Part shown: positions 12,559-24,900 of the stretch, one piece after another
Layout: each line of letters begins with the position of its first letter
How positions within the stretch are numbered: position 1 is the stretch's first letter
NCBI GenBank assembly: GCA_023101885.1
Contig: JALPQD010000115.1
Location: forward strand, 4,592,794-4,656,793
Reading direction: 5' to 3'
DNA length: 64,000 bases
DNA from: Typhlomys cinereus
Lineage: Eukaryota > Chordata > Mammalia > Rodentia > Platacanthomyidae
Position numbers and translations under genes: made by a program
Notes under the pieces: model-generated
What the model saw: the letters and a program-made list of their open reading frames with translations, nothing else
Databases searched by the model: none
Told to the model about the DNA's origin: nothing

Positions 12559-14440
12559 AGCAAAGTATGGAGCAAGAAGACCTATAGTAAAAAAAATTAC
12601 ACAGTAGTGGTTAGTCCACTGAGAATGTGTTGTGTAGATGCCAAGCATTTTCTGTGATTACAGGTTCCCCCCCTTTTTTTTTACATTTACAATGTATCAG
12701 TAAACAGTAGTGATTTAATAGTCAGTAGGCTTTAACATCACTTTCTAATGGATAGTTCATAAAAAAATCAAGATATTCATAAAATGACTTTCTATTTCAC
12801 AAAATTGATTGAAAATTTTATTCAAATGGTTGTAATATATTGAAAGCATCCATGTTTATGAAGATAATTAAAAGATGTTATCCTAGGCCAATCTATGTGT
12901 TTGAATTATTCAGATATCTAATTAATGACTATGCCCATGTATTACAAAGGGACATTGGCAATGAATCAATCATGCTCTCTAGCATGGCATCACATTCTTT
13001 TTATAATTCATTATACAGTAACATGTCAGCCATTTTCATTTTAAAGTTTTTCTGGCTTGATGAATTATATGTTGGCCTTGGCCTATTGGTGAAATGATAT
13101 AAAACATCATATGCAATTAAAATTTTTTTTAATATTTTTGCAATAAAGTACATTTGACTTCTTGGCATACTATCAGTATCCTGCATTATACAGAGTTTCA
13201 ATGACTGACAATTTACATTGATGATGAGGCAAGGAGCCTTTAAAATGAGAGATTGTTAATGCAGGGTTTTCATCAAGCATGTTTCACTGCTTCCTTTTTA
13301 TTCTGCAACTTCTTGTATTATCTTTAAAAGTTGGATTTTGACATTTCATGTCAAAGGTTTTCCTGAACTATTTAAACTTATTTATTCTTATTTTGTCTTC
13401 TAAAAGCCCAATATTCTGACCCTTAAAAAAGTAAAGAAAACCTTCCTCCCAGAAGTTATTTGGGCTCTTACCTTTCATTGAGGTCTGTACCCATGGTTCT
13501 CTGCTCTTCCTTGTAATGATCGCCAACCAGCAGGCTCATTGATCAGCAGCCAGGGAAGTGTGTTCTGTCTTTCGCCCCTTAAAAACTCCACTACAGAAGT
13601 GGAAATAAGTTTTTATATAAGCAAAGCCATAGCTGGTATAAAAGGAATGTCTGTCTGTACCACACATACCATTAGACCTTTAGCTTTAATGTCAGCTTTC
13701 GTGTCAAAGTGCAGAAAGTACAAAATTCATTAGATTTTCCTTGAGTGCTGATATGCTTATTATTTTGCCAAATAAGATGAACCGTAATAGCCAACCAAAG
13801 CGAGATTACTCTTAAATGATCTTTAGGCCCCTGTGACCAGATGTTTAGAGATATTCATTCTAATCAGTTCATTTTTAAGTTTAGGAAACACAATTTTAAA
13901 GAATGTTTATATCTACATGAGCAAAATTAATCTGTGGCTATTGTAGTCTTAGACAATATTTATAGTCCTCCTCATACATGAAAACATGGACAGAATGTTA
14001 CTTGGATCATGTGTATATAAGAGGTTTAAGTATGTAAACTATAACTTCAGCCACATTTTAGAAAATTGTTTAAAATTTTTTCAAAATTTACCTCTAGGAA
14101 AAAGGGAACTCTACATGAAGACAACTTGTTTTCTATTTCAGATTTTAAAGGTCACATCTATTAAATAAGGAAAAATACCAAACAAAAATAAAAGCAAAAA
14201 ACCCACCCCGATTCTCAATTTATCATTCTGTATTCTTTATTCACTTTTTCAAATTTTCTTTGTTGCGTTGCATAAACTGATTGTTAACTATTCATGGAAC
14301 AGTAAACAAATGCTTGTCTAATAAAGAATTCTGACCAAGGCTATCAATGCCAGTTATGTTATTTTCAGTATTGTTGGTTATATTTAAAATTTCCTTATAA
14401 TAAAGCACACTTTTATAATAAAACACCTTTAGCACTTTAT
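12559..14440 (+). other. PRKAR2B: PRKAR2B 3' untranslated region (end approximate)
   Basis: AT-rich sequence after the stop, without recognisable SINEs, as expected of a conserved 3'UTR. AATAAA signals lie at 13142-13147 and in a cluster at 14320-14325, 14399-14404 and 14417-14422. The cluster would give a 3'UTR of about 1.9 kb. The end is inferred from these signals only. Confidence 0.6.
14399..14422 (+). terminator. PRKAR2B: Candidate PRKAR2B polyadenylation signals
   Basis: Two AATAAA hexamers 18 bp apart (14399-14404 and 14417-14422), with a third at 14320-14325. An earlier AATAAA at 13142 could give a shorter transcript. Which is used cannot be told from sequence. Confidence 0.45.
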
Positions 14441-15284
14441 TCTTTAATTTGCCTAGTGGACAAATGCAGTGAAAAACATGAGATGTGGTCCATGGAAGCC
14501 AGAAAAACCCCCACAGCATGGACAAAAAACAGTATGTATGACTTTGTAGGACACTAGGTTTGATTTCTGACTCCTGATATGTTGCAGATCATACCACAAA
14601 AAATCTGGGTAGCTAGCAGAATTGTGTGTAAAATTACCAAAAATAGCTCAGTTTGGCTACTGGGTGTCATTTTATCACCACACAAATGTCCTATTTGGGA
14701 ATTTTTTGCTCAAGATCTCAAGAAGAATTGGAGCTTTCAATGTGCTATGGCTAGGAATTCTTCCTGCAGAACAAAGATACCTCCTTGTTTAATAAGTGTA
14801 AAGAGATGTGTGTTTTTTTGCACACCAATATATGAGTAAGAAAATTCCATTCCCATATATAGCGTATATGTGATCTGCAACACAAGTTGGCAAAACATGA
14901 GGGCTACTATCATTTCAAATGTCCTAATTATTTAAAATAAATAAAACATGGGAAAAATAGGATTTTGCGGATTAAGAAAGAGGCCGACTTGTATTTCCAA
15001 TGCATCTTTAATAATACATACTTTTTCTGACCATTTCTTTTGAAGAAATGTTAACAAGGGTTAGCTAACTTTCAGCAATAAACCGTAAGCTTGGCAGTAA
15101 ATATGAATTGAGTCAGTACTGAAGAGGGAACACTTAAGCAGAAATAGGTATAAGGAATGCTGGCTCCTAATATTCAAAGTACTTTGTGGTACAGTCTGAT
15201 GTGGGAGAAACAGCTGTAAGAACAGTCTCTGCCTTTAAAAGTATTCTAGGATAATATGTACTCCAGAATACTTTTAAAAAATTT

Positions 15285-15531
15285 ATGTGTGCGTTCATCA
15301 GAGGGCACTGTGTGTCCCTTGGAGGACCAAGGATGACTTTGGGAATCATCCTGGATGCTTCTACCTCCTTTTTTGCTTTCTTCTAGATTTCCCAGTGCTC
15401 CACCTACCAGGGCTTGAAATGTATGGTACTGCTGTTTTTGCCTAGTGTTTTTATTTGTGATCTGGATCCAAACTCGGGACCTTCTGCTGTGAGGCAGGGT
15501 CTTAACCCCTGAGCCATCTCTCCAGCCCCAG
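15285..15531 (-). repeat. tRNA-type SINE of this lineage, antisense
   Basis: Contains 'ggaggaccaaggatgacttt', 'gtgctccacctaccagggct' and 'cttaacccctgagccatctc' then 'tccagcccc'. Same family as 39955, 42940 and 54640. Confidence 0.75.
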
Positions 15532-17049
15532 AATAATTTTCAAGGCAATAAAACCGGTTGAACAACTGAAAATATATAGTTGTTTTCATAGGTATTTAAA
15601 CACAGGTCTTATCAATGTAATTAATGAAAGTGTGAGCAGCAAAGTCCAACAGTGATTTGCAGTGATAACCACAGGAATATGTCACTTCGATTTGTACACT
15701 AACAAAAACCTACAATTCCACCAAGGTTGTTGTGACGACATAAAACTCATGGAAAGTTGAAAATTTCTTTCATTTCTTGTCAAAATCCTGGCCTAATATC
15801 AGTTTTAGCCTATTCTAAATAATGTCTAGTCTAATAATGTCAAATTATTAGTCTAATTTAGAGAAATTTATTTAATTTACAGTAAAAATTTTAAATGATA
15901 AAATTTAATTTTGTAAGGCTATAAGCCTAAAATTTTGCCTTGGAAACCTATTGCCTGTGTATTATATAAAATATAATGTATGATAGGGAATTTATTGCAA
16001 GACTGAAATCTCACCCACTTGAGAGTTGGTTTTTCTCAGATTTCGAGTTAGTCATAACCTGAATCCTATTCTAAATGCAAAAATACAACAAAAATGTATA
16101 TGCATATATGTGTATGTACCCACATATAATTGGTTAGCACCAATTATAATTGTTCCATAATAGCTTGTTACATTTTTTACTCATGACTAGAAAAATAAGA
16201 AATAATTACCCCCCCCAGGCACAAAATCAAGTTTAAGTACAAATGGCAAAATGAGTCATGATTTTCTGCTCCATTTGTGTGTGTGTGTGTTTTTTTTTTT
16301 AATAAGAGGAACTGAGAAGATATGAGATGGGGCAATCCCATGGTGAATGGAACCATCACACATACACAATTCTGGACCTTTGACCCTTCTGTAATTCCCC
16401 CAAAAATATGCTTTGTGGCTTCAGCCATTTATAAAGGGGAAGAGGGAAGATACTGGAAAAGTCTGCTATATAATGTGTAGAAATGAAGGTCTAGAGGTCC
16501 TCAGCAGCCTAGGGCCCAGAAAAACATTAGAAGGCTCACAAAGCAAGCCTTCGGATCCTGCGAGTAGATGCTGAAGAAGCTGAATACTCCACTGTAACAA
16601 TTACTACATATCTCCTACTGACTTCGTTCTGGGTTTCTGGAAACCTGGACTTCTATAGGTCTTGACTGACAAAAAACTCAGGATCCTATCCCAGCTTCCT
16701 TAGTACTTTGGTTACTGGCTCTATCCTGTATTCTTGTTTGGATGTTTTGCTGTTTCTTGTGGTAGGAACTGATTTTGGCCCTTAGGACAAGCATGTTACC
16801 ATTTAAGCTACAGCTCTGGCTCATGCTATTTTTAATGTGAAAAATTTTCTTGCATTTATAAGTAGCAAATCTGACAGTCAAAATTTTGCATAAGGCAACT
16901 TATGACTTCATTTTCCATCTTTGTTTTAATGGAAACCTATCTATATCTTGCATAGCATCCTAACCTTGGAGCTAACTGCCTCTTCTAGCATGACATTTAA
17001 AACAAGTGTGCTTCCTTTCTTATGTGACTGTATTCTTGGAATATTTGGA

Positions 17050-17175
17050 AATATTTTTTCCCTCCTATCACAGTCTTGCTATGGTCACCCAGGTTGTTCT
17101 CAAACTTGGACTCGAGCAGTCTCCCCACCTCTATCTCTCTGGTAACTAGAGGCATGCGCTACTATTTTTAGCTAC
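17050..17175 (-). repeat. B1-like (7SL-derived) SINE, antisense
   Basis: 'cttgctatggtcacccaggt' and 'ctagaggcatgcgctact' are antisense B1/Alu-like blocks. Confidence 0.6.
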
Positions 17176-18954
17176 AAGTGACTTTTTAGAAAGGAAATAC
17201 TTTATTTGTAGCTAGATGCTCAATATAAGGACAGCTTTTCCTCTCATAATTGCTCTTTAAAGAACCACTGAAGTAAGTTCACTTTATTATTGAAAGGCCA
17301 AAGGTAACTCCACTTTGTTTCAACTACTTTGTGCTTTTCCCACACTTCATTTCTCATGCTGACTGCATCTATGAATCAGAACGACCTAATCTGGCCACCT
17401 GTGATTCAAGGAAGCATACCATACTTACATGGAGGTGCAATATGATATGGTACATAACTTGATGGTGAAGAGTAATAAGGAGATATTTTGTTTGCATGAT
17501 TAACACCAAGAGGGAGCAAGACAAATAGTGCTTATTTAATGCATATGGAAAACCAGACCTTTTCTCAATTGTACAAACCAGTTTCTCTTATCTGAAATTG
17601 TTGGGACCAGAACTGTTTAGGTTTCAAAGCATTATAAATTATGGAATACTTGTATATTTCACAAGTAGAGGATCTCTAGTCTAAAAATTTAAAATCCAGA
17701 AAGTCCTTCAATATAAATTTTTTTGAAAGATGACATAACACCCAGCTTCCAGGTTCAGCTATCAGGATTTTCTGATTGTGATGTTTCACCTGTAAGTTTT
17801 ACATGAAGTGGCCCTTGGAGAACATGGAAAGTATCAAGCAAAGTCAATGATCTAACGACTGCTGCTTATTCCTCCCCCAACTTCTCATTTGTTCCGAAAG
17901 CACTTGCTCATTAATTATGCACCAAAGATGCCAATAGAGATGTAAGCAACAGAGAAAGGGTAAGGTGAATATGTGAGATGTCATAGGTAGTAAAAATATG
18001 AAGTTCAGTTTCCTATCGTTTCAATTGCTTCTTACACTTGCCTCTGAAATGAGGAACTTTGGCTAGCAAATGAAAGTGCATAAAGAACTTCTAAATAGAA
18101 CCCAAGTCAAAAGCATTGAAAGAGTAGTGTTAAGCAGGTCATAGAACAGGAATTATTTGTTGCAGAAAAGTTCAATTCAAGACACAGGAACACTTACTTG
18201 AGCTTAATATTCAAAAGAGGAAGTAGAATTTTCTATTGATTTGTCTACTCACATTTCCACTTACACCAAATTGGTCCATTCAACAAAAATTTTGCAGGGA
18301 AAAAAATAAGATAAAAAAATGTAGTAGTCTCTTCTATTTTCTGAGGATACCAAATAAATTCCTCTAGACTTGAATCTTTTAAAGTTCAGATACACAGCTA
18401 TCTATAGGATTCCTGTAATCAAATTTCTTCCCTGCATTGCAAACTTCCTACCTAAATCTGAACCCAGCCTTTCCTCTACGTACCAGATGGCATCACTGTA
18501 TCTCAGCTGTTCTAACCAGAAACCCAGCAATCATTTTTGATCCTTTTTCAGCTTTTGATTCTTTCTAATGGTCATGGGGATATGGGGTTCGTACACCAAC
18601 ATCGTCAGCCGAAGGACAGTTCTAAAATGGAACTCTCTTCCAGCCATTTCAGTACCTGAGGATAGATGACTTCTTTTAATTAAATTACAAAATTGACTCA
18701 GTTTCTTTTTGCATACGTGTGTGTGTGTATTTGTAGGCTTAAGGGTGTCTTTCAGAATCATCTGTGTGTCCTTTAAATGATGAAGTGAAATTATTTCAGT
18801 GGTTCTTTAAAGTATAATTATGAGATGAAAAATTGTCTTTATATTGAGCACCTATCTACAAATAATTACATCTATCTCCCTTTTATTTTACTCTTATATT
18901 TCCCAGTCTCTGTCTTCCAGAAAAGTGTAGGTTGACCCCATTTTCACATGTTTT

Positions 18955-19013
18955 TATGTGGGATCCTTCTGCTTACAAGGCAGAGTCTTAGCCTCCGAGC
19001 CATCTTTTCAGCC
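18955..19013 (-). repeat. tRNA-type SINE fragment, antisense
   Basis: 'cagagtcttagcctccgagc' then 'catcttttcagcct' is the antisense head of the local SINE family. Confidence 0.5.
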
Positions 19014-21562
19014 TAGCTAGAATTCATTTTCAAACACAGTAAGCTATATGGAAAGAAATTTACTTGACTTTAAATATTCTAAAGAATTATCTGAAAAGCT
19101 TGGACACTTAGAATTATGGGCTGGTCCATTTTCTAGCTTTCACTCTTTGGTGATTTTATTTAGATACTGATAATAAGGAGCAATATCCTCAATGTTTAGG
19201 AAAATATTTACCTCCGCTTATTTTTTAGTTTGGCAAAGCAGTCATTGTGCTATATATGTTAAGATCCAGGTAAATTGCATAATTTCGCCCTTAAATAGGA
19301 GATGAAATCCCTAAATAGGATTTATCTAGTTTACTCCTATTTCTCTCACTAGAATGTTGAAGTTATAACATGTAATTTTATAAACTGTTGATAATTTGAT
19401 TTCCCTATTTTAACATAGACTTTATGCATATATGTAGTGTGTACTCTAAGAGGAAGTATTAAAGTGACTTTTAATATTAATTTCTGTTATGAAACATCTG
19501 AAGGGCAGGTAACTCTGAATATTTGTTTAGTTAGAGTCTAACTTACATATATAAATATGTCCAAGGAACTCCTACTGGTTTTGTACTTTGACCTTTGTTC
19601 TGGATTTTGAGTTGGCTGGTTTTGTTGGTTAACCAAGAACAAAGATGTTCCTGTTAAATACACATGAAGTCCTAACATGTTCACTTAACTCCTAGGGAAA
19701 TCAGAAGACAGGATTAAATGTCCTCCACAAGGTGCATCAAATCTAACAGTCAGCCCTGAGTAAACTCCTTTAAATTTAATTTATATTTAAAAACTTGGGC
19801 ATAGATAAAAGTATGAGGCGTATTTGTATTGTTATCAGCAAAGTGGCCAATAAGCAAATATATGAATGGAAGAAATTTATAAGGCTCTCAAGGGAAAAGT
19901 ATATGACAGAAGATTTTGATCTGAAATTGAATTCTTCCTGTATTAGTAACTTCCACACCAAAAAAAATATTTAAGGCTTTTGGGAAAAGTTTTAATAACA
20001 TTCAGGGGAAGTCAATAATGCAATTTGTGTATAATAATGCAGTCTGTGTACTGAGAAGGGATAAATTAATGTTTCAAAGTTCTCAAGATTTGTTTTTGGG
20101 GAAGAACTAGCTTCTTGGTTTGAATTACACCCAAATTATTTCAGACAGTAATTTTAAATGATTAGGTGTATGAACTCCATGGACAGAAATTATTTTTTGT
20201 CAAAAGATTTAAAGGGAATTTTTTTAAAGATATGGATCAAGATGATTCTCCACTAATAAAAACAGAAAAACACAAGAGAAAAACAGTGTCTTTTGAGGTC
20301 ATTCAAAATATATGAAGGATGTAGACTCAAATCCTGTTTTTACTTTAGGAGAAAATTAGCATTTTTTTGTTTTCTTGTAGTTTATTTTGAGGGGAAAAAA
20401 GTGTTTTATTACCACTTGTAGTAATCTCCAAAAAGGAGATCTCTTTTACAAGGGCGCTTTATAAGATGCATTCAAGGATCCAAGTGGAGGACTTGTAAAG
20501 GAAACAAACATTTTCAATCATAAGAGAGTATTTTCTTGATTCTGTTATGTGACTTTCAGGTACATTCACGAATTAAAAAACTGTGGCAGTTTTAAAAAAT
20601 AACTAAGATTTCAGGCTTTTCCCCAAAATTGGCTTTAGCAGACATCCTACTAATTAGTTTCCCTCATTTCAATTTTCAGCACACACCTAATGAGCTAAAG
20701 AAATACCATCTAGCCATGTGAGCTAATGATTAAACACTCCAAGTTCAAAGAAAAAACTTATTAATGCCTGTAATGTAAATAATAAAAATACCAATTATAG
20801 ACTACATGCACATAATGATCAGTCTTATTTAGAGACTAATAACGCTGAATGGTGAGTCTGAACACTGGAAACTTTAAGGATTTGGAAAAGACAGTTTTCT
20901 TTCAGAAACCTTCGAGAGGGAAAAAATGGCCAATAAAAAAACTCACAGAGAAACTTACACATACTTTACCGACTGAGTCGGTTTGAGTCACAGAACATAC
21001 TTCTTTGTGTGAGCTCAAATGCAGCTCAGTAAATACTTCAACTGCCTCCATTTCAGAGCCCACGTCCTGCTATCCGCACAGTTTTGTAAATTCTTTAGAC
21101 CGAGCTCTCCACAAATCCTGGGCGAACTGGACAGCGATAAATCTTCCCAGTTGCAGGAGGGCTAGGGAGGCTAGGGTCAGGTGTAATCTTCCACTGAGGG
21201 GGAACCCCATATGACCTTCCTCATCCCCATAGAGCCCAGGACGTGATTTGTGCGTGACCCAGTCCCTGCTGAGCCTTTGCTGCTTCCGCTGGCGCAGTCA
21301 TCTCCTTCCCCTCGCACTAAAACAATACCTTGGCCACCTGCCAAACTCTGAGCAGCAAGCGACTCTGGTTGTTTGTGGCCCACAATGGGTGCTAGGAAAG
21401 GCTGCCCGAGCACCTGAGGAGCCCAAAGCAAGAGAACAGGCCCAAGCTTTAAAACACTCCCTTCCTCCGCCCCCTCCCTTTTGTCCCTGACACCAAAACA
21501 AACGAGCTGATACACGTGTCCCTATGATTCTTGTTTACTATCAAGACTGAGCCGCGCACATC

Positions 21563-21582
21563 CTTCTGGGATGTGTAGTCCA
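21563..21582 (-). promoter_or_regulatory. ZNF143 (SBS-type) binding motif
   Basis: Read on the minus strand this is GGACTACACATCCCAGAA, which fits the ZNF143/Staf consensus ACTACA-nn-TCCCAGAA with the whole core kept. It lies about 350 bp upstream of HBP1 exon 1. Confidence 0.6.
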
Positions 21583-21790
21583 GGCGGTTCCTCACGCTTG
21601 CAATTTTCCGGGCTCAGGAGTAAGATTGAGACTACCTAACCCACAATCCACTTCGGGAACAAAGTTTGGCTCTGGTCCCCAGAGTCTCGGCAACAAGCCA
21701 ATCCAAAGCTCTTGCCTTAGTGATTGACACGCCACCTTCTCCAGTAAACACAACAGAAAAGTCAATACACACCCGCCCACTAAGAGGGAC

Positions 21791-21835
21791 CCAATAGGAA
21801 AGTGGAACGCGTGAATGACAGTTCTCACAACCAAT
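21791..21835 (+). promoter_or_regulatory. Paired CCAAT boxes (NF-Y type)
   Basis: CCAAT at 21791 and 21831, 40 bp apart and about 80-125 bp before the exon 1 splice donor. This is the usual place for NF-Y sites in a TATA-less promoter. A third CCAAT lies at 21698. Confidence 0.55.
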
Positions 21836-21859
21836 AAGAGGACGAAAAAGCAGAATGGT

Positions 21860-21930
21860 GGTTCAGCCCCCGGGGGCTGGAGGGGAGGGGAAGACGAAGC
21901 TTGAAAGACTTGGTAATGGCGACGGGTTTG
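21860..21930 (+). other. HBP1: HBP1 exon 1 (start approximate)
   Basis: The donor gtaagt at 21931 follows ...GCGACGGGTTTG. The exon joins exon 2 at 29565. The transcription start is placed only by the CCAAT boxes just upstream. It contains an ATG at 21916 that stays in frame with the main HBP1 frame after splicing. Confidence 0.65.
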
Positions 21931-24900
21931 GTAAGTAGGAAAGTTTCGGCTGAGAAGTGAGCACGGCAGCGGGAAGCACGACGCGCACCGGGGACGCCGG
22001 TGGTAACCGGAGCACGAATGGGCGAGCGGTCGGCGGTGTTGTCGTGCCGCGCGGCCCGCAGCCCGCCGCGGTGCGCGAGGGTTCTGCTCGGGAGGTGGAG
22101 GTGGAGGTGGGGGTGGGGAAGGGAGGGGCAGGGCCGGGGCCGGGGCTCCGAGGCTCCGGGCCGCAGCACTCGGTTCCGAGAACAGCCGGGAGTCGGGGCG
22201 TCGCCGGCCGGTGATGTCCGTGGCGAGCTCGCGGGCCCCGCGTCCCTGCGAGTTCTCTTGCGCCCGCCGGACTAGGGTCCCGGGGAGGGGTCAGGACTCG
22301 GCGCCGCGCTCGCGGCAGGGGCCGGGTCGGGGACCCGGGCCCCCGGGCCCTACGCGTTCCACCCGAGAAAGTTTGGCTCGCAGCTTCCAACTGGGGGGCG
22401 GAGGTCGGACGGTTGGAGGCCGGGAGAGCGGCGGTGCGGGCCGGGGCGCGGGGCCGCAGCGGGCCGCCGCCGGGACCGCGCCGGGAGCTGTCGGGGACGC
22501 CGGGCCCCGGGGCTCATTGTTACGCAGTTCGAATGAATGGGCTGCGAGGCGCCTGCGCGGTGGCCGCGCCGAGGGGAAAAACAAGCCTGGCGTCGGCGCG
22601 CGGTCACATGACGGGGGGAGGGGAGCGGGCGCGGGGTGGCGAAAGTCGTGGGGGTGGACTTGGCGTGCGCGGGCGGCGCCGCGCGGCGTGACCCGGCCGA
22701 GGCTCGGCGGGCGGGGCCGGGCTCCGCCTCTCGGCCGCCGCTGCAAACAAAACAAAAAGGAATCTGGGGCGCAGCGCTTGGGGCTCGCGCTCTCCGCGGG
22801 TTACTTCTGGGGAGTTCTCTGACACCGGGGCCGCGCTGGGGTACTCGGGAGGCTGGGACGCAGACGTCCCAAAGAGTTTCACAAACTACTGGCTCGCGGA
22901 GTGGTGCAGATTAAAGTTACCTTTTGAGAATCGGGGTAGGATAGTTGGAACATTTGTAAATACTTTGTGCTGTTTTTATTGGCCTAGATCTGGAGCCGCA
23001 ATTTTGGGTTTTGGTTCGGGTGGTATTCCCTCGCACTCTTAAGGTCTTGTTTTACCTCGCAGAGGAAACTATTGGCATCATCTGTGGGGGTTTCTTTCGT
23101 TAAACTCGATTAGATTGCCATTATTTGACAAAGTTTTAAGGAAGTTTGTATTATGTTGAAAAGTCCAGGCAAGTTTTCGCGTTGCCTTAGTTACGCTTTT
23201 GAGGAATCATTTTAACTAATTTAAAACAAAGCACTATTCCAGCTTGACTAATTTTACAAAGAAAATTTCACGTTTCCAGTTTAGTTTCATAAAGCCTTTT
23301 CTTTTTGCTTGGAAATCCTTGATTCATTTCTTCTATTCATGCATATGTCAAAAGAATATCAACTCAGTATTTTTCGCATACCTTTCCAGCTTTACCTACT
23401 TGACAGTTGGTACCTCTCGAACTTTAAAGCGACCCTTCAGATTGTCCCTAATGTATTTTAACTTCTTTTAGAGCTGTTCGTCCAAGTACACAGTGAGGGA
23501 GGCATAGCTTGATGCATTAGTGAGCTGCTGGGCCTGTTTAGTAAGAATTGCAAGTTCTGTGTAAAGCAGGATATTTTACACGTATTTCCTTTTAATTAAT
23601 TGTGCGTATTTTTGGAGGTACAAGGGTGACTTTGGAGTTGGCTTAGCTCGGGATTTCACAGGTTCTGTTTACAAGGACTGAAAGTAGAGGCGGCTCATTT
23701 CCACCTGATTTTTTTACTTGGGACCTGGGATCCGAACTCAGGATCTGCTTGTGAGGCAGTCTTAACCCCTGAGCCATCTCTCCAGCCCATGTGTTTTTCC
23801 CTTTAAATACCAACATTACTGTGTAATTAGAGTGGATAGTACTCTATAGATATAAAAGTAGAAAAAAATTTTTTCAGCCATGCCTTAGGCCTATAGCCCT
23901 GCTTGATAGGTCTTGCTGTAAGAGTTCAAAGTCATCCTCAGTGCCTTCCTTCTAGAGCTAGCTGAGATCCTTTCTCATCCCCTCCTCCCCCACACACGCA
24001 AAGGAGAAAGAAGAAAAAGGATGAAAGAAAAAGTTTTTCTCTCATATGGTTAGTTGAGTTTTTTGTTTTCTTTCCAGATGTGGCATGGACATGGGCCTTG
24101 ATGTGTCATGGCTGTAGTAGTCTAGGTTGGCTTTGAACTTGGTAGCCCTCCAGCCTTGGCCTTAATTGAAATTTTAAAGCCATTTATAGTAATTAAGAAA
24201 AACCATTTTTCTTAAGTTATAGCAATATGAAAATGCTTAAGATTATAATCGAATTTAGGGAAATAGGTTTCTTTCCTAACATGAATTTTAGGTGAATTCA
24301 AGTAACCCATCTGGTGCTTGAATTGGTAGTACTGTTTAGTAGGAGTTTCATGTTATGTTCAGCTGTATTAGCATTCTGTATTGACTATGAAGACTTGTAT
24401 AGATGTGATTGAAAGTGTTCAGCAAAGGATGGATGTGCACTGTATCTCTTGTACATGAAACATCTTCAGAAGTATCGTTTACAAATAAAACATAGGAAGA
24501 AGAAGTTAATTGTTCAGGAACACAGAGGTATTAAGTGGTAGCTTATAACAGGGTATGTTGCCAAAATAAACTTGTGTGGGTTTTGTTTTCATTTTTTGGC
24601 ATAGTGGCAAACAAGAGTAGTGAAAACACCTCGGTCAGAGTTAAGAGTATATGAAAATATAAAAGAGCCTCTGGATTGCTTTTGATATTAAACTTGAATT
24701 AAATATAGTTAGTTCATTAATGTTTGTTCCAATACTTTGTAGCTTATTTTTAATGTAATTTCTTTTAAATATTTCAGTTCTTCATATATACTAATTGCAC
24801 ATTACCTTCTCTTTGTCTGCTTTTCAAAAAACAATTTGAATAGTCTGGTTGTGTGGCTCTTCTGAATTAGGGGCGAATATCCAGAAGGTTCTACCAGGAA

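Larger units (their letters stand above)
14441..21540. other. Intergenic region between PRKAR2B and HBP1
   Basis: About 7 kb with no gene that I can support on either strand. It contains SINE copies (15285-15531, 16745-16825, 17050-17175, 18955-19013). The other 5 kb is AT-rich and mostly repeat-poor, so it may hold distal regulatory elements, but I see no motif cluster strong enough to call. Open frames here are short and lack family resemblance. Confidence 0.7.
21550..22900 (+). promoter_or_regulatory. HBP1: HBP1 CpG-island promoter
   Basis: A sharp change from AT-rich to GC-rich sequence dense in CpG from about 21.86 to 22.82 kb, spanning HBP1 exon 1 and the start of intron 1. The upstream side has CCAAT boxes at 21698-21702, 21791-21795 and 21831-21835, and a ZNF143-type element at 21563-21582 (- strand). 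There is no TATA box near exon 1, as usual for a CpG-island housekeeping promoter. The long open frames here on both strands are a by-product of GC richness. Confidence 0.85.

Noticed and set aside
21825..22914. Nine overlapping open frames of 80-203 codons on both strands
   Set aside because: They are a result of the GC-rich, stop-poor CpG island. They are full of Arg, Gly, Pro and Ala and match no family.
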